The position numbers and the translations under genes were made by a program. From Bacteroidota bacterium (GTDB lineage Bacteria > Bacteroidota > Bacteroidia > B-17B0 > Aurantibacillaceae), in assembly GCA_025359355.1 (NCBI GenBank), contig JANYGR010000138.1:1-10027 (forward strand): DNA of 10,027 nt, given 5' to 3'. A model generated the notes under the pieces. It saw only the letters and a program-made list of their open reading frames with translations, ran no database searches and was not told where the DNA came from. Shown piece by piece: positions 1 to 6,705 of this stretch (positions within the stretch are counted from its first letter, which is position 1; the number at the start of each line of letters is the position of its first letter).

Positions 1-2927
1 GTTAAAATTCTAGGATAAGAGCCTTTCATTTCCCAACTGTGGAAGAATGGCGTCCAGTCAATGTATTCAGCTATTTCTTTTAAATCGTAATTGTCAAATA
101 CTTTGTTACCAATAAAATTTGGTTTAGTAATTTCTGTTTTACTCCAATCAATGGGAAACTTATTTTCTCTGGCTTCAGCCATCGAAATTAATTTATTTTG
201 AGATTGTGCATTTTTGTTTTGCTCTCTAACTCGTTCATAATCTTTATTGATTTCCGCCATAAACGCATCGCGTAGCTCATTTGAAATTAAACTACTTGCT
301 ACGGGCACAGATTTACTAGCATCGTTTACGTGAATGACAGGTCCCGAATAATTTTGAGCTATCTTAACAGCAGTATGAACTTTAGAAGTTGTAGCACCTC
401 CAATCATTAATGGTAATTTAAAATTTAAACGCTCCATTTCTTTAGCTACGTGAACCATTTCATCTAAGGATGGCGTTATTAAACCACTTAATCCAATAAT
501 ATCTACGTTATGTTTTTTTGCTTCTTCTAAAATTTTATCGCAAGAAACCATCACTCCTAAATCAATGATTTCATAATTATTACAAGCTAATACAACACCC
601 ACAATATTTTTTCCAATATCATGCACATCGCCCTTTACAGTAGCCATTAATATTTTACCTGCATTGGTTCTTCCATCGCCAACAATACCAGCCTTCGCGT
701 TATCTTCTTTTTCCTTTAATAGATAAGGTTCTAAATAAGCAACTGCTTTTTTCATGACACGAGCACTTTTTACAACCTGTGGTAAAAACATTTTTCCTTG
801 TCCAAATAAATCCCCTACCACATTCATTCCATCCATTAAAGGGCCTTCAATCACATGTAATGGTCGGCCTAATTTTTGGCGAGCCTCTTCTGTATCCGCA
901 TCAATATGCTCTACTAAACCTTTTACCAAAGCATAGCTTAAGCGAGATTCTACAGTACCCTTCCTCCACTCTTCGTCTTTTTCTGTTTTTTCTTTAGTAA
1001 TTCCTTTTAATGATTCAGCATGCTCTACCAAACGTTCCGTTGCATCATCTCTGCGGTTTAATAATACATCTTCTACTAATTCCAACAAGGTTTTATCAAT
1101 ATCATCATACACAACCAATTGAGCAGGGTTTACAATACCCATATCCATCCCAGCTTTAACAGCATGATATAAAAAAGCACTATGAATGGCTTCACGTACA
1201 TGATCATTTCCTCTGAAAGAAAAAGACACATTACTTACACCACCACTTACTTTTGCATAAGGTAAATTTTCTTTAATCCATTTGGTAGAGTTGAAAAAAT
1301 CTAAAGCATTTAAACGATGCTCTTCCATACCCGTTGCCACTGGGAAAATATTAGGATCGAAAATAATATCTTGCGCTGGAAAATGTACTCTATCTACTAA
1401 AACATCATAGGCGCGTTTACAAATTTCTTTACGGCGTTCTAATGTATCAGCTTGTCCAACTTCATCAAAAGCCATCACAATAACCGCTGCACCGTATTGT
1501 TTTATTTTATGAGCTTGTTCAACAAATTTTTCTTCTCCTTCTTTTAACGAAATAGAATTAACAATTGCTTTCCCTTGCACACATTTTAACCCCGCCTCAA
1601 TTACTGTCCATTTACTAGAGTCGATCATAATGGGCACGCGAGAAATATCTGGTTCAGAAGCTATTAAATTTAAGAAGGTCGTCATGGCTTGTTCGCTGTC
1701 TAACATACCTTCGTCCATGTTTACGTCAATGACTTGAGCTCCGCCATCTACTTGGTCTTTTGCAATAGACAAAGCTTCTTCGAAATTACCTTCTTTGATT
1801 AAACGCAAGAATTTTTTAGAACCAGTTACATTAGTACGTTCACCTACATTTAAGAAATTACTTTCAGGGGTAAGCGTATAAGGCTCTAATCCGCTCAAAT
1901 GCATTAAATGATCGGCAACAGGTTTTTTACGAGGCTTTGCATCTTTAGCTAATTCAGCAATACGTTTGATATGTGAAGGTGTTGTACCACAGCATCCACC
2001 AACGATATTTAAAAAACCTGCCTTTAAAAAGTCTTCTATCTGATGCCCCATTTCATGAGCATCTTGATCGTACTCTCCAAACTGATTTGGTAAACCTGCA
2101 TTTGGATAGGCGCTCACATAAAATGGCGCTTTATTAGAAAGTTCTTCTAAATAAGGACGCATATCTTTTGCTCCTAATGCACAATTTAATCCAACACTTA
2201 ATAAATCGACATGAGATACTGAATTTAAAAAAGCTTCCGTTGTTTGTCCAGATAAGGTTCTGCCACTGGCATCTGTAATAGTTCCAGATACCATCACTGG
2301 CATTTTCTTATTTATTTTCTCTGCATAATTCTGGATAGCAAATAAGGCTGCCTTTGCATTCAGCGTATCAAAAATGGTTTCAATCAACAATAAATCAGCA
2401 CCGCCATCAATCAATCCACGAACCTGCTCAGTATAAGCTTCTACTAATTCATCAAACGTAATAGCTCTATAACCAGGGTCATTTACATTAGGCGATAATG
2501 ATAAGGTACGGTTGGTTGGCCCTATTGCACCAGCCACAAAACGGTTTTTTTGCACTTCGACTCCGCTCAGTGCACAATCAGCTAAATATTCAGCAATGGC
2601 TTCTTTCGCAATTTTAGCGGATTCATAGTTTAATTCATACACAAATTCTTGCATGTCATAATCAGCCATGGCAATAGTAGTATCACTAAAGGTGTTAGTT
2701 TCAATAATATCAGCACCAGCCTTTAAATATTCTTTATGAATGGTTTTAATAATTTGCGGTTGAGTGAGAGATAACAAGTCGTTATTACCCTGTAAATCTT
2801 TGTGCCAGTCCGCAAAACGTTTCCCTCTGAAATCTTTTTCAGTTAATTTATATTGCTGAATCATAGAGCCCATTGCTCCATCAATCACTAATATTCTTTT
2901 TTCTAATTCCTGTTGTATCGTATTCAT
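1..2927 (-). CDS. metH: Cobalamin-dependent methionine synthase MetH (3' end cut by window edge)
   Basis: MetH transfers the methyl group of 5-methyltetrahydrofolate to homocysteine through protein-bound cobalamin, making methionine and tetrahydrofolate in the cytosol. The ATG is at 2925-2927, and 975 codons are open to the left edge without a stop. Domains in order: a homocysteine-binding zinc barrel (about 1-335) with the three zinc cysteines C249 (VGLNCALGA) and C312/C313 (GGCCGTT); a pterin-binding barrel from about 355 (NVGERTNVTGSKKF, DVNMDEGMLD); a four-helix cap (about 655-745, LLNRRDDATERL); and a B12-binding Rossmann domain with DVHDIGKNIV, whose H769 is the lower axial cobalt ligand, followed by SGLITPSLDEM (S814) and GGATTSKVHTAVKI. 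The activation domain begins near residue 950 (YIDWTPFF) and is cut off. E. coli MetH has about 1227 residues, so roughly 250 are missing here. All motifs fall in one frame, so no frameshift is apparent. Expression is probably controlled by the SAM-I riboswitch in its leader. Confidence 0.98.
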   Translation of the reverse strand, partial: MNTIQQELEKRILVIDGAMGSMIQQYKLTEKDFRGKRFADWHKDLQGNNDLLSLTQPQIIKTIHKEYLKAGADIIETNTFSDTTIAMADYDMQEFVYELNYESAKIAKEAIAEYLADCALSGVEVQKNRFVAGAIGPTNRTLSLSPNVNDPGYRAITFDELVEAYTEQVRGLIDGGADLLLIETIFDTLNAKAALFAIQNYAEKINKKMPVMVSGTITDASGRTLSGQTTEAFLNSVSHVDLLSVGLNCALGAKDMRPYLEELSNKAPFYVSAYPNAGLPNQFGEYDQDAHEMGHQIEDFLKAGFLNIVGGCCGTTPSHIKRIAELAKDAKPRKKPVADHLMHLSGLEPYTLTPESNFLNVGERTNVTGSKKFLRLIKEGNFEEALSIAKDQVDGGAQVIDVNMDEGMLDSEQAMTTFLNLIASEPDISRVPIMIDSSKWTVIEAGLKCVQGKAIVNSISLKEGEEKFVEQAHKIKQYGAAVIVMAFDEVGQADTLERRKEICKRAYDVLVDRVHFPAQDIIFDPNIFPVATGMEEHRLNALDFFNSTKWIKENLPYAKVSGGVSNVSFSFRGNDHVREAIHSAFLYHAVKAGMDMGIVNPAQLVVYDDIDKTLLELVEDVLLNRRDDATERLVEHAESLKGITKEKTEKDEEWRKGTVESRLSYALVKGLVEHIDADTEEARQKLGRPLHVIEGPLMDGMNVVGDLFGQGKMFLPQVVKSARVMKKAVAYLEPYLLKEKEDNAKAGIVGDGRTNAGKILMATVKGDVHDIGKNIVGVVLACNNYEIIDLGVMVSCDKILEEAKKHNVDIIGLSGLITPSLDEMVHVAKEMERLNFKLPLMIGGATTSKVHTAVKIAQNYSGPVIHVNDASKSVPVASSLISNELRDAFMAEINKDYERVREQNKNAQSQNKLISMAEARENKFPIDWSKTEITKPNFIGNKVFDNYDLKEIAEYIDWTPFFHSWEMKGSYPRIL

Positions 2928-2938
2928 TTTTCTAAAAT

Positions 2939-2973
2939 AAAAAAATCTCTTCTGCAAATTGCAGAAGAGATTT
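2939..2973 (-). terminator. Intrinsic terminator (riboswitch expression platform) in the metH leader
   Basis: A perfect 13-bp inverted repeat (2943-2955 with 2961-2973, 5-nt loop) is followed on the minus strand by seven T residues (2945 down to 2939). It ends 11 nt before the metH ATG and lies downstream of the SAM-I aptamer in the same transcript. It should therefore stop metH transcription prematurely when formed. A competing antiterminator can be drawn: minus-strand GTAGAA (3010-3005) and GATTT (3002-2998) pair with TTCTGC and AAATC in the terminator's 5' arm, giving 11 bp around a 2x2 internal loop. This is a prediction from base pairing only. Confidence 0.85.
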
Positions 2974-3008
2974 ATATGTTTTTTGTAATTATTTATAAAA
3001 TCAATTCT

Positions 3009-3180
3009 ACTTATTTTTCTCAATTAAATTGAGACGAATTCCCACCTTCTTTGTTCTGTTTCAAGTTTCAAGTTTTTTGTTTCGAGTTTAAAAAACCAGA
3101 AATATTCAACTTTAAACTAGAAACCGTTTAAGGGTTGGTAAAGCTTCATTGGGCGTATCCCTCAGCTTTTCTTAATAAGT
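3009..3180 (-). ncRNA. SAM-I (S-box) riboswitch controlling metH
   Basis: On the minus strand the leader follows the SAM-I aptamer plan. P1 pairs ACTTATT (3180-3174) with AATAAGT (3015-3009). P2 has the kink-turn pattern GCTGAGGG...CCCAATGAAGC. J2/3 and P3 read CCAACC...GGTGGG, and a short P4 hairpin pairs CTCAAT (3033-3028) with ATTGAG (3024-3019). By alignment to the Thermoanaerobacter aptamer, the ligand-contacting bases G11 (3171), C44 (3137), A45/A46 (3136/3135), U57 (3044) and G58 (3043) are kept. The next P3 pair is C-G instead of G-C (3138/3042), a compensatory change. The P2-loop/J3-4 pseudoknot can form as 3154-3036, 3155-3035 and 3156-3034. The P3 arm is unusually long. In the known class, SAM binding favours the terminator, lowering expression; here that would repress metH. 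Identification by eye; an Rfam RF00162 search would settle it. Confidence 0.88.
3058..3124. repeat. GTTTCnAGTTT repeat hairpin inserted in riboswitch P3
   Basis: Plus-strand units of the 11-mer GTTTCnAGTTT occur at 3058-3068, 3065-3075 (overlapping the first) and 3079-3089, with an inverted copy at 3114-3124. The outer arms 3058-3075 and 3107-3124 are complementary at 15 of 18 positions, so the segment can fold as a long hairpin. It occupies most of the 86 nt between the two sides of the SAM-I P3 helix. Short tandem or palindromic motifs of this kind recur between genes in Bacteroidota genomes (general recollection, not checked here), so this may be one copy of a dispersed family. Confidence 0.7.
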
Positions 3181-3198
3181 GTGTTAAAGAACGAGTAG

Positions 3199-3229
3199 CA
3201 AATGTAGGTCTTTTTATTAATTTTACCAA
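3199..3229 (-). promoter_or_regulatory. Bacteroidota-type promoter for the metH leader
   Basis: The minus strand carries TACATTTG (3206-3199), an exact match to the Bacteroidota -7 consensus TAnnTTTG. A TTG (3229-3227) stands in the -33 position with a 20-nt spacer. Transcription would start about 5-15 nt before the P1 helix of the riboswitch at 3180, which is the expected geometry. The -33 box abuts the ATG of the divergent gene at 3231. Confidence 0.72.
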
Positions 3230-3230
3230 T

Positions 3231-3647
3231 ATGAAACAACTTATTTTTACACTACTTATCATATCATCAACAACTCTTTTTTCTCAAAAAGAAGTCAAGC
3301 AGGTATTACTCAATATGACGACTCAAGAGCAAGCATGGAATAATGGTAATATTCCTGATTTTATGAAGTACTATTGGAATAACGATAGTTTAAAATTTAT
3401 AGGGAGTAAAGGCATTACGTATGGTTGGCAAAAAACGTTGGATAATTACTTAAAAAGTTATCCTAACAAAGAAGCGATGGGAATCTTAACGTTCACCATT
3501 ATCGAGGCGACTCAATTATCTAAAACAAGTATATATGTTATTGGTAAATGGGAATTAAAAAAAGAGAAACCATCAGGTGGTCACTTCACGTTACTATGGA
3601 AAAAAATAAACAGTCAATGGGTTATTGTGTCCGATCACACTAGTTAA
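3231..3647 (+). CDS. Secreted DUF4440 / SnoaL-like (NTF2-fold) protein
   Basis: This 138-residue protein has a signal peptide (MKQLIFTLLIISSTTLFSQ) with likely cleavage after about residue 18-19 and no lipobox cysteine, so it should be periplasmic or secreted. The mature part fits the small NTF2-like cone fold of the DUF4440/SnoaL group: an opening helix (VLLNMTTQEQAWNNGNIPDFMKYYW), a short turn (SLKFIGSKGITYGW), and a C-terminal sheet ending in HFTLLWKKINSQWVIVSDHTS. Such proteins are typically ligand-binding or act as small hydrolases/isomerases, and the substrate here is unknown. The same frame is open from an upstream ATG at 3135. That start is rejected because the extra 32 residues precede the signal peptide and lie inside the riboswitch DNA. 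No Shine-Dalgarno sequence and no convincing plus-strand promoter was found. Confidence 0.85.
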   Translation: MKQLIFTLLIISSTTLFSQKEVKQVLLNMTTQEQAWNNGNIPDFMKYYWNNDSLKFIGSKGITYGWQKTLDNYLKSYPNKEAMGILTFTIIEATQLSKTSIYVIGKWELKKEKPSGGHFTLLWKKINSQWVIVSDHTS

Positions 3648-3694
3648 AGAGACTCAAGGGATTAAAGAAACTTAGAGATAATAAAGACAAAAAA

Positions 3695-3907
3695 ATGAAT
3701 TTAGAATTAGGATTATACAAACACTTTAAGGGTAACATCTATGAGGTTATTGGTATTGCCAAGGATCACGAAACCTTAGATTTATTAGTAATTTACAAAG
3801 CAACTTACCAACTGGAAGGTGTAAATTTATGGGTAAGACCTTTGGAAATGTTTATAGAAGATGTACTAATTGATGGAGTAAAAACAAAACGGTTTACTAA
3901 AATTTAA
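3695..3907 (+). CDS. DUF1653 domain protein
   Basis: A 70-residue cytosolic protein that spans essentially a whole DUF1653 domain. Characteristic pieces are GLYKHFKGNIYEVIGIAKDH near the start, HETLDLLVIYKATY in the middle, and LWVRPLEMFIEDV followed by the terminal RFTKI. The biochemical role of the family is not established. The conserved aromatic and basic residues suggest a small beta-barrel binding module, but that is inference. The ATG at 3695 follows an A-run (gacaaaaaaATG), typical of Bacteroidota starts. It lies 47 bp after the DUF4440 gene and could share its transcript. Its TAA stop overlaps the stop of the convergent response-regulator gene. Confidence 0.9.
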   Translation: MNLELGLYKHFKGNIYEVIGIAKDHETLDLLVIYKATYQLEGVNLWVRPLEMFIEDVLIDGVKTKRFTKI

Positions 3908-4590
3908 GCACAAAATTTATAACCAACGCCTCTAAGAGATAAAAAGTGCACAGGTTCTTTTGGATTGCTCTCAAATAATTTTCTGAAATTTAAGATGTAA
4001 TTATCAATTGTTCTTGAAGAAGGACTTTCGTCCTTTGTCCAAAGCTTATCTAATATTTCATCACGAGAAACTACATTATTTAAATTATCAACCAGCATTT
4101 TTAAAAATGCCATTTCTCGTTTAGATAATGTTTCTTCTTTACCATCAACAGTATTAATTTGAAAAGTCAAAAAATTTATTTCACAATTACCGAATTTAAA
4201 AATATCCGAATGTATTGATTTTACTATGTTTCGCTTTAATGCAATATTAATTCTTAACAATAATTCTTCTAAATCAAATGGTTTAGTAATATAATCATCA
4301 GCACCTAATTTCAACCCTTCTATTTTATCATACACTGCATTTTTTGCGGTTAAAAAAATTATGGGGGTATTAATGCCTTTGTTACGAACTTCTTTATATA
4401 CATCAATACCGCTTATCGTTGGCATCATAATATCCAGTAATATTAAATCTGGATAAAACAATTTAACGGCATTAATGGCATCTTTACCATTGCTACATGT
4501 TTCAACATGATAATGCTCTAACTCTAAGTTTAATTTAAGCGTGTTTCTTAAAGATTCTTCATCTTCAATTATCAGTATTTTGTACGACAT
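3904..4590 (-). CDS. OmpR/PhoB-family response regulator transcription factor
   Basis: A 228-residue two-domain regulator. The N-terminal receiver domain (1-120) shows the acidic pair E9/D10, phospho-acceptor D53 (LILLDIMMP), T81 (FLTAK) and K103 (DDYITKPF), so it should be phosphorylatable. The C-terminal winged helix (about 130-228) has the TLSKREMAFLKMLVDN entry helix, a recognition helix around SSRTIDNYILNFRKLFE, and the final hairpin RGVGYKF, as in OmpR/PhoB DNA-binding domains. No histidine kinase lies next to it, so the partner and target genes cannot be read from context. The ATG at 4588-4590 gives the canonical start of the receiver fold. A TACTTTTG element lies 25 nt upstream. The stop codon overlaps that of the DUF1653 gene, and there is no room for a terminator between them. 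Confidence 0.96.
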   Translation of the reverse strand: MSYKILIIEDEESLRNTLKLNLELEHYHVETCSNGKDAINAVKLFYPDLILLDIMMPTISGIDVYKEVRNKGINTPIIFLTAKNAVYDKIEGLKLGADDYITKPFDLEELLLRINIALKRNIVKSIHSDIFKFGNCEINFLTFQINTVDGKEETLSKREMAFLKMLVDNLNNVVSRDEILDKLWTKDESPSSRTIDNYILNFRKLFESNPKEPVHFLSLRGVGYKFCA

Positions 4591-4615
4591 AAAATGAACA
4601 TTATCTAATTCACCT

Positions 4616-4623
4616 CAAAAGTA
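4616..4623 (-). promoter_or_regulatory. Candidate -7 element for the response-regulator gene
   Basis: Minus-strand TACTTTTG matches the TAnnTTTG consensus exactly and lies 25 nt before the ATG at 4590. No TTG is present at the expected -33 distance, so promoter strength is uncertain. Confidence 0.45.
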
Positions 4624-4627
4624 GTGT

Positions 4628-4656
4628 TTGCTCTTGTTTTTATTAAATAAAATTTG
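4628..4656 (+). promoter_or_regulatory. Candidate promoter of the M43 protease gene
   Basis: TTG (4628-4630) is followed after 18 nt by AAAATTTG (4649-4656), one mismatch from the Bacteroidota -7 box TAnnTTTG. This would leave a leader of roughly 20-25 nt before the ATG at 4685. It overlaps the upstream region of the divergent response-regulator gene, so the two promoters are nearly back to back. Confidence 0.5.
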
Positions 4657-4684
4657 TAACTATGTATAACTAAACATCTCTCTT

Positions 4685-6100
4685 ATGAAAAAAATCTTTA
4701 CTACTTTATCAATCGCTTTTTTTGTTGCCTCGCAAATTTCGGCTCAGAATCAGTCTCGACATGCAATTTTAACTAATAATATTAGTTTACAAACCACAAA
4801 AGCTTTACCTGAATTAGTTGAAGAAGCAACTTCAACAGAAACACCTAAAAGAAAATGCGCGACTCCTATTTTGGATGATGCCTACGAAAATTGGGTTCAA
4901 GCAGAAATAAAAAAACAAGAACAATTTGCTAATAGTAAAAAGGTATCTGTTGTATATAACATTCCCATTATTTTTCATATTATTCATACTGGACAAGCAG
5001 TTGGAACAGGCTATAATTTAAGCTTAACTCAAATTAACTCACAAATAACTCGTTTAAACGCTGATTATAGAAAATTAAATACAGATTTCAGTACTTATGT
5101 AACTCAAACTGGCTTATCGTCTATTGCAGCCGATTGTGAAATTACTTTTTGTGCAGCTAAGGTTAGTCCAACAGGGTCAGTTTTAGCTGAACCAGGAGTA
5201 GATCGTATTTTAGCATCAAGCAAAGGCTGGACAAATCCACCTTACACAGCAAGCAGTTCATATTTAGAAAATACTGTGAAAACCGGTTCATCGTGGGATC
5301 CAACAAGATACTTTAATGTTTGGGTTACTGAAATGGGTGGAGGTATTTTAGGGTACGCTCAATTTCCAACAGTACCTAATGGCACAGTACCTATTACTGA
5401 TATGGTAGGAATGGGTGGAGCTGCGGCAACAGATGGCGTTGTAGTTAATTACCTTAATTTAGGCGTGTCAGGCTCTGCAAATGCTCCCTATAATATGGGT
5501 AGAACATTAACACACGAATCTGGTCACTGGTTAGGCTTACTACATATATGGGGAGATGATGGAACTTCTTGCTCAGGCACTGATAATGTATCAGATACTC
5601 CAAACCAAGGAAGTGAAAACTATACTTGCCCTACAACAAATGGTGCAGTTGTTACTGATGGTTGTACTACAACATCTCCAGGAGTTAATTATCAAAATTA
5701 CATGGACTACAGTGATGATAAATGTATGGTTATGTTTACATCTGGTCAAAAAGCACGCATACAAGCTTGTATGGCTAATTGTGTTAGAAGAACGTCTTTA
5801 AATACATCTACTGTATGCTCTGTTGCTAATGGTATTGATGAAAATACATCAACTATTGAAATGACAATATTCCCCAATCCTACTAATGGAGAGTTAAATG
5901 TTACTGTTGATTTACTAAATACTCAAGATTTTACAATCTCTGTGATTAATACTCTTGGTCAAACAGTGAAAGAAGTAAAACAAACACAATCTAACGGAGG
6001 GACTGTAAAGATAGATTTATCTAGCAATTCGGCAGGTGTTTACTTTGTAACTTTAAAATCAAAAACACTATCAAAAACAAAACGTATTATTCTTCAATAA
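4685..6100 (+). CDS. Secreted M43 (pappalysin/cytophagalysin-like) zinc metalloprotease with T9SS sorting domain
   Basis: This 471-residue exported protease has a signal peptide (MKKIFTTLSIAFFVASQISAQ, cleaved near residue 21) and a propeptide-like region to about residue 90 (including KRKCATPILDDAYENW). The M43 catalytic domain follows (about 95-370). The zinc site is HESGHWLGLLHIW, with ligands H277, H281 and H287 and catalytic E278. The Met-turn is NYMDYSDDKCMVMFT with M340. Cysteines around CSGTDNVSDTP...CP and C345 fit the family's disulfides. Residues about 395-471 form a type A T9SS C-terminal domain, starting IFPNPTNGELNV and ending GVYFVTLKSKTLSKTKRIILQ. It should therefore cross the outer membrane by type IX secretion and be released or anchored after removal of this domain. 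Relatives cleave extracellular proteins; the substrate here is unknown. It appears monocistronic, with a strong terminator 20 bp downstream. Confidence 0.95.
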   Translation: MKKIFTTLSIAFFVASQISAQNQSRHAILTNNISLQTTKALPELVEEATSTETPKRKCATPILDDAYENWVQAEIKKQEQFANSKKVSVVYNIPIIFHIIHTGQAVGTGYNLSLTQINSQITRLNADYRKLNTDFSTYVTQTGLSSIAADCEITFCAAKVSPTGSVLAEPGVDRILASSKGWTNPPYTASSSYLENTVKTGSSWDPTRYFNVWVTEMGGGILGYAQFPTVPNGTVPITDMVGMGGAAATDGVVVNYLNLGVSGSANAPYNMGRTLTHESGHWLGLLHIWGDDGTSCSGTDNVSDTPNQGSENYTCPTTNGAVVTDGCTTTSPGVNYQNYMDYSDDKCMVMFTSGQKARIQACMANCVRRTSLNTSTVCSVANGIDENTSTIEMTIFPNPTNGELNVTVDLLNTQDFTISVINTLGQTVKEVKQTQSNGGTVKIDLSSNSAGVYFVTLKSKTLSKTKRIILQ

Positions 6101-6116
6101 GATTTTAATTATTCTT

Positions 6117-6155
6117 AAAAAAAGTCTTTGCTAAATAAGCAAAGACTTTTTTTTT
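6117..6155 (+). terminator. Rho-independent terminator after the M43 protease gene
   Basis: The stem GTCTTTGCT (6124-6132) pairs perfectly with AGCAAAGAC (6138-6146) around a 5-nt loop. It is flanked by seven A residues upstream and nine T residues (6147-6155) downstream, so the stem can extend and a U-tract follows. The A-tract also makes it potentially bidirectional, but no minus-strand gene ends here. Confidence 0.93.
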
Positions 6156-6210
6156 GAAATTTAACGCTTATTTTAAGTTGTTTCTATTCATAAATAATCG
6201 TAAAAAATTA

Positions 6211-6218
6211 TATATTTA
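6211..6218 (+). promoter_or_regulatory. Weak -7-like element before the STAS/SEC14-like gene
   Basis: TATATTTA differs from TAnnTTTG only in the last base and lies 20 nt before the ATG at 6239. The same octamer stands 22 nt before the ATG at 6706. No TTG at a suitable -33 distance is present. The region is AT-rich, so chance occurrence is possible. Confidence 0.3.
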
Positions 6219-6238
6219 TATCTTATAAACCCGCACCA

Positions 6239-6619
6239 ATGAAACAATTTGAAACTGATACCTTTTTAATGACTATACATGATGATTTATTAATTGAATT
6301 TATGGTCAAAAAAAACATGACTCTTCAGGAAAAAGACGTGTGGGAATCTAGAAGCCTGTCTGTAAATTATATGCCGAATAAAAAATTTCATGTATTAATG
6401 GAAGCTGAAGAAAATTTTGATGCATCTGGAGATGCCCGAAGGGCTGGTGCTTCGCAGGAATACTCTAAACATGTGGCAGCTTTGGCACTTTGTAGCAATA
6501 AATTACACGAAACTATTATCGGAAATTTATTCTTAAAAATTAATAAACCAATTGTTCCCACTAAATTTTTTGATGATAGAACCAAAGCCTTACAATGGTT
6601 AAAAAATGTCACAAAATAA
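6239..6619 (+). CDS. Small cytosolic protein, STAS/SEC14-like (DUF7793-type) fold
   Basis: A 126-residue protein with no signal peptide or membrane segment. Its layout resembles the small STAS/SEC14-like (SpoIIAA-like) proteins common in Bacteroidota: a short N-terminal strand pair (DTFLMTIHDDLLIEFMV), a helix and strand (PNKKFHVLMEAE), then the diagnostic C-terminal half. There an alanine-rich helix (HVAALALCSNKLHETIIGNLFLKIN) is followed by the strand PIVPTKFFDDRTKALQWLKN, the usual closing F-D-x-x-x-A-L-x-W-L pattern. No conserved phosphorylatable serine of an anti-anti-sigma factor is obvious, so a partner-switching role cannot be claimed. The function is unknown. It stands alone between a terminator and an 86-bp gap before the OmpA-like gene. 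The family call is by pattern recall and is moderately secure; the coding call is firm. Confidence 0.8.
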   Translation: MKQFETDTFLMTIHDDLLIEFMVKKNMTLQEKDVWESRSLSVNYMPNKKFHVLMEAEENFDASGDARRAGASQEYSKHVAALALCSNKLHETIIGNLFLKINKPIVPTKFFDDRTKALQWLKNVTK

Positions 6620-6675
6620 TTCTAAACTTTAGCTTTTATTAGTATTTTGTACGTATCTATTTTTTATAGAATCGT

Positions 6676-6683
6676 TATATTTA
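6676..6683 (+). promoter_or_regulatory. Weak -7-like element before the OmpA-family gene
   Basis: TATATTTA lies 22 nt upstream of the ATG at 6706, with a TTG at 6647-6649 (26-nt spacer, longer than usual). It repeats the octamer found at 6211 at a similar distance from its gene. Suggestive only. Confidence 0.3.
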
Positions 6684-6705
6684 AACTACTAAATACGTCA
6701 ACAAA

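Noticed and set aside
754..997. Two short plus-strand open frames of 60-72 residues
   Set aside because: They lie wholly inside the metH coding region on the opposite strand, with low-complexity translations and no recognisable domain. metH motifs fix the real frame.
2928..3008. Leader as a cobalamin riboswitch (common before B12 genes in this phylum)
   Set aside because: No B12-box-like sequence was seen; the leader motifs match SAM-I instead.
3218..3225. TAATTTTA as a -7 box for the gene at 3231
   Set aside because: It would place the transcript start on or after the ATG, and there is no TTG at a suitable distance upstream.
5556..5801. 81-residue plus-strand frame inside the protease
   Set aside because: It overlaps the zinc-site and Met-turn coding region in another frame, and its translation is rich in Leu/Gln/Met without any domain.
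6388..6612. Minus-strand 74-residue open frame
   Set aside because: Antisense to the STAS/SEC14-like gene and explained by its codon pattern.
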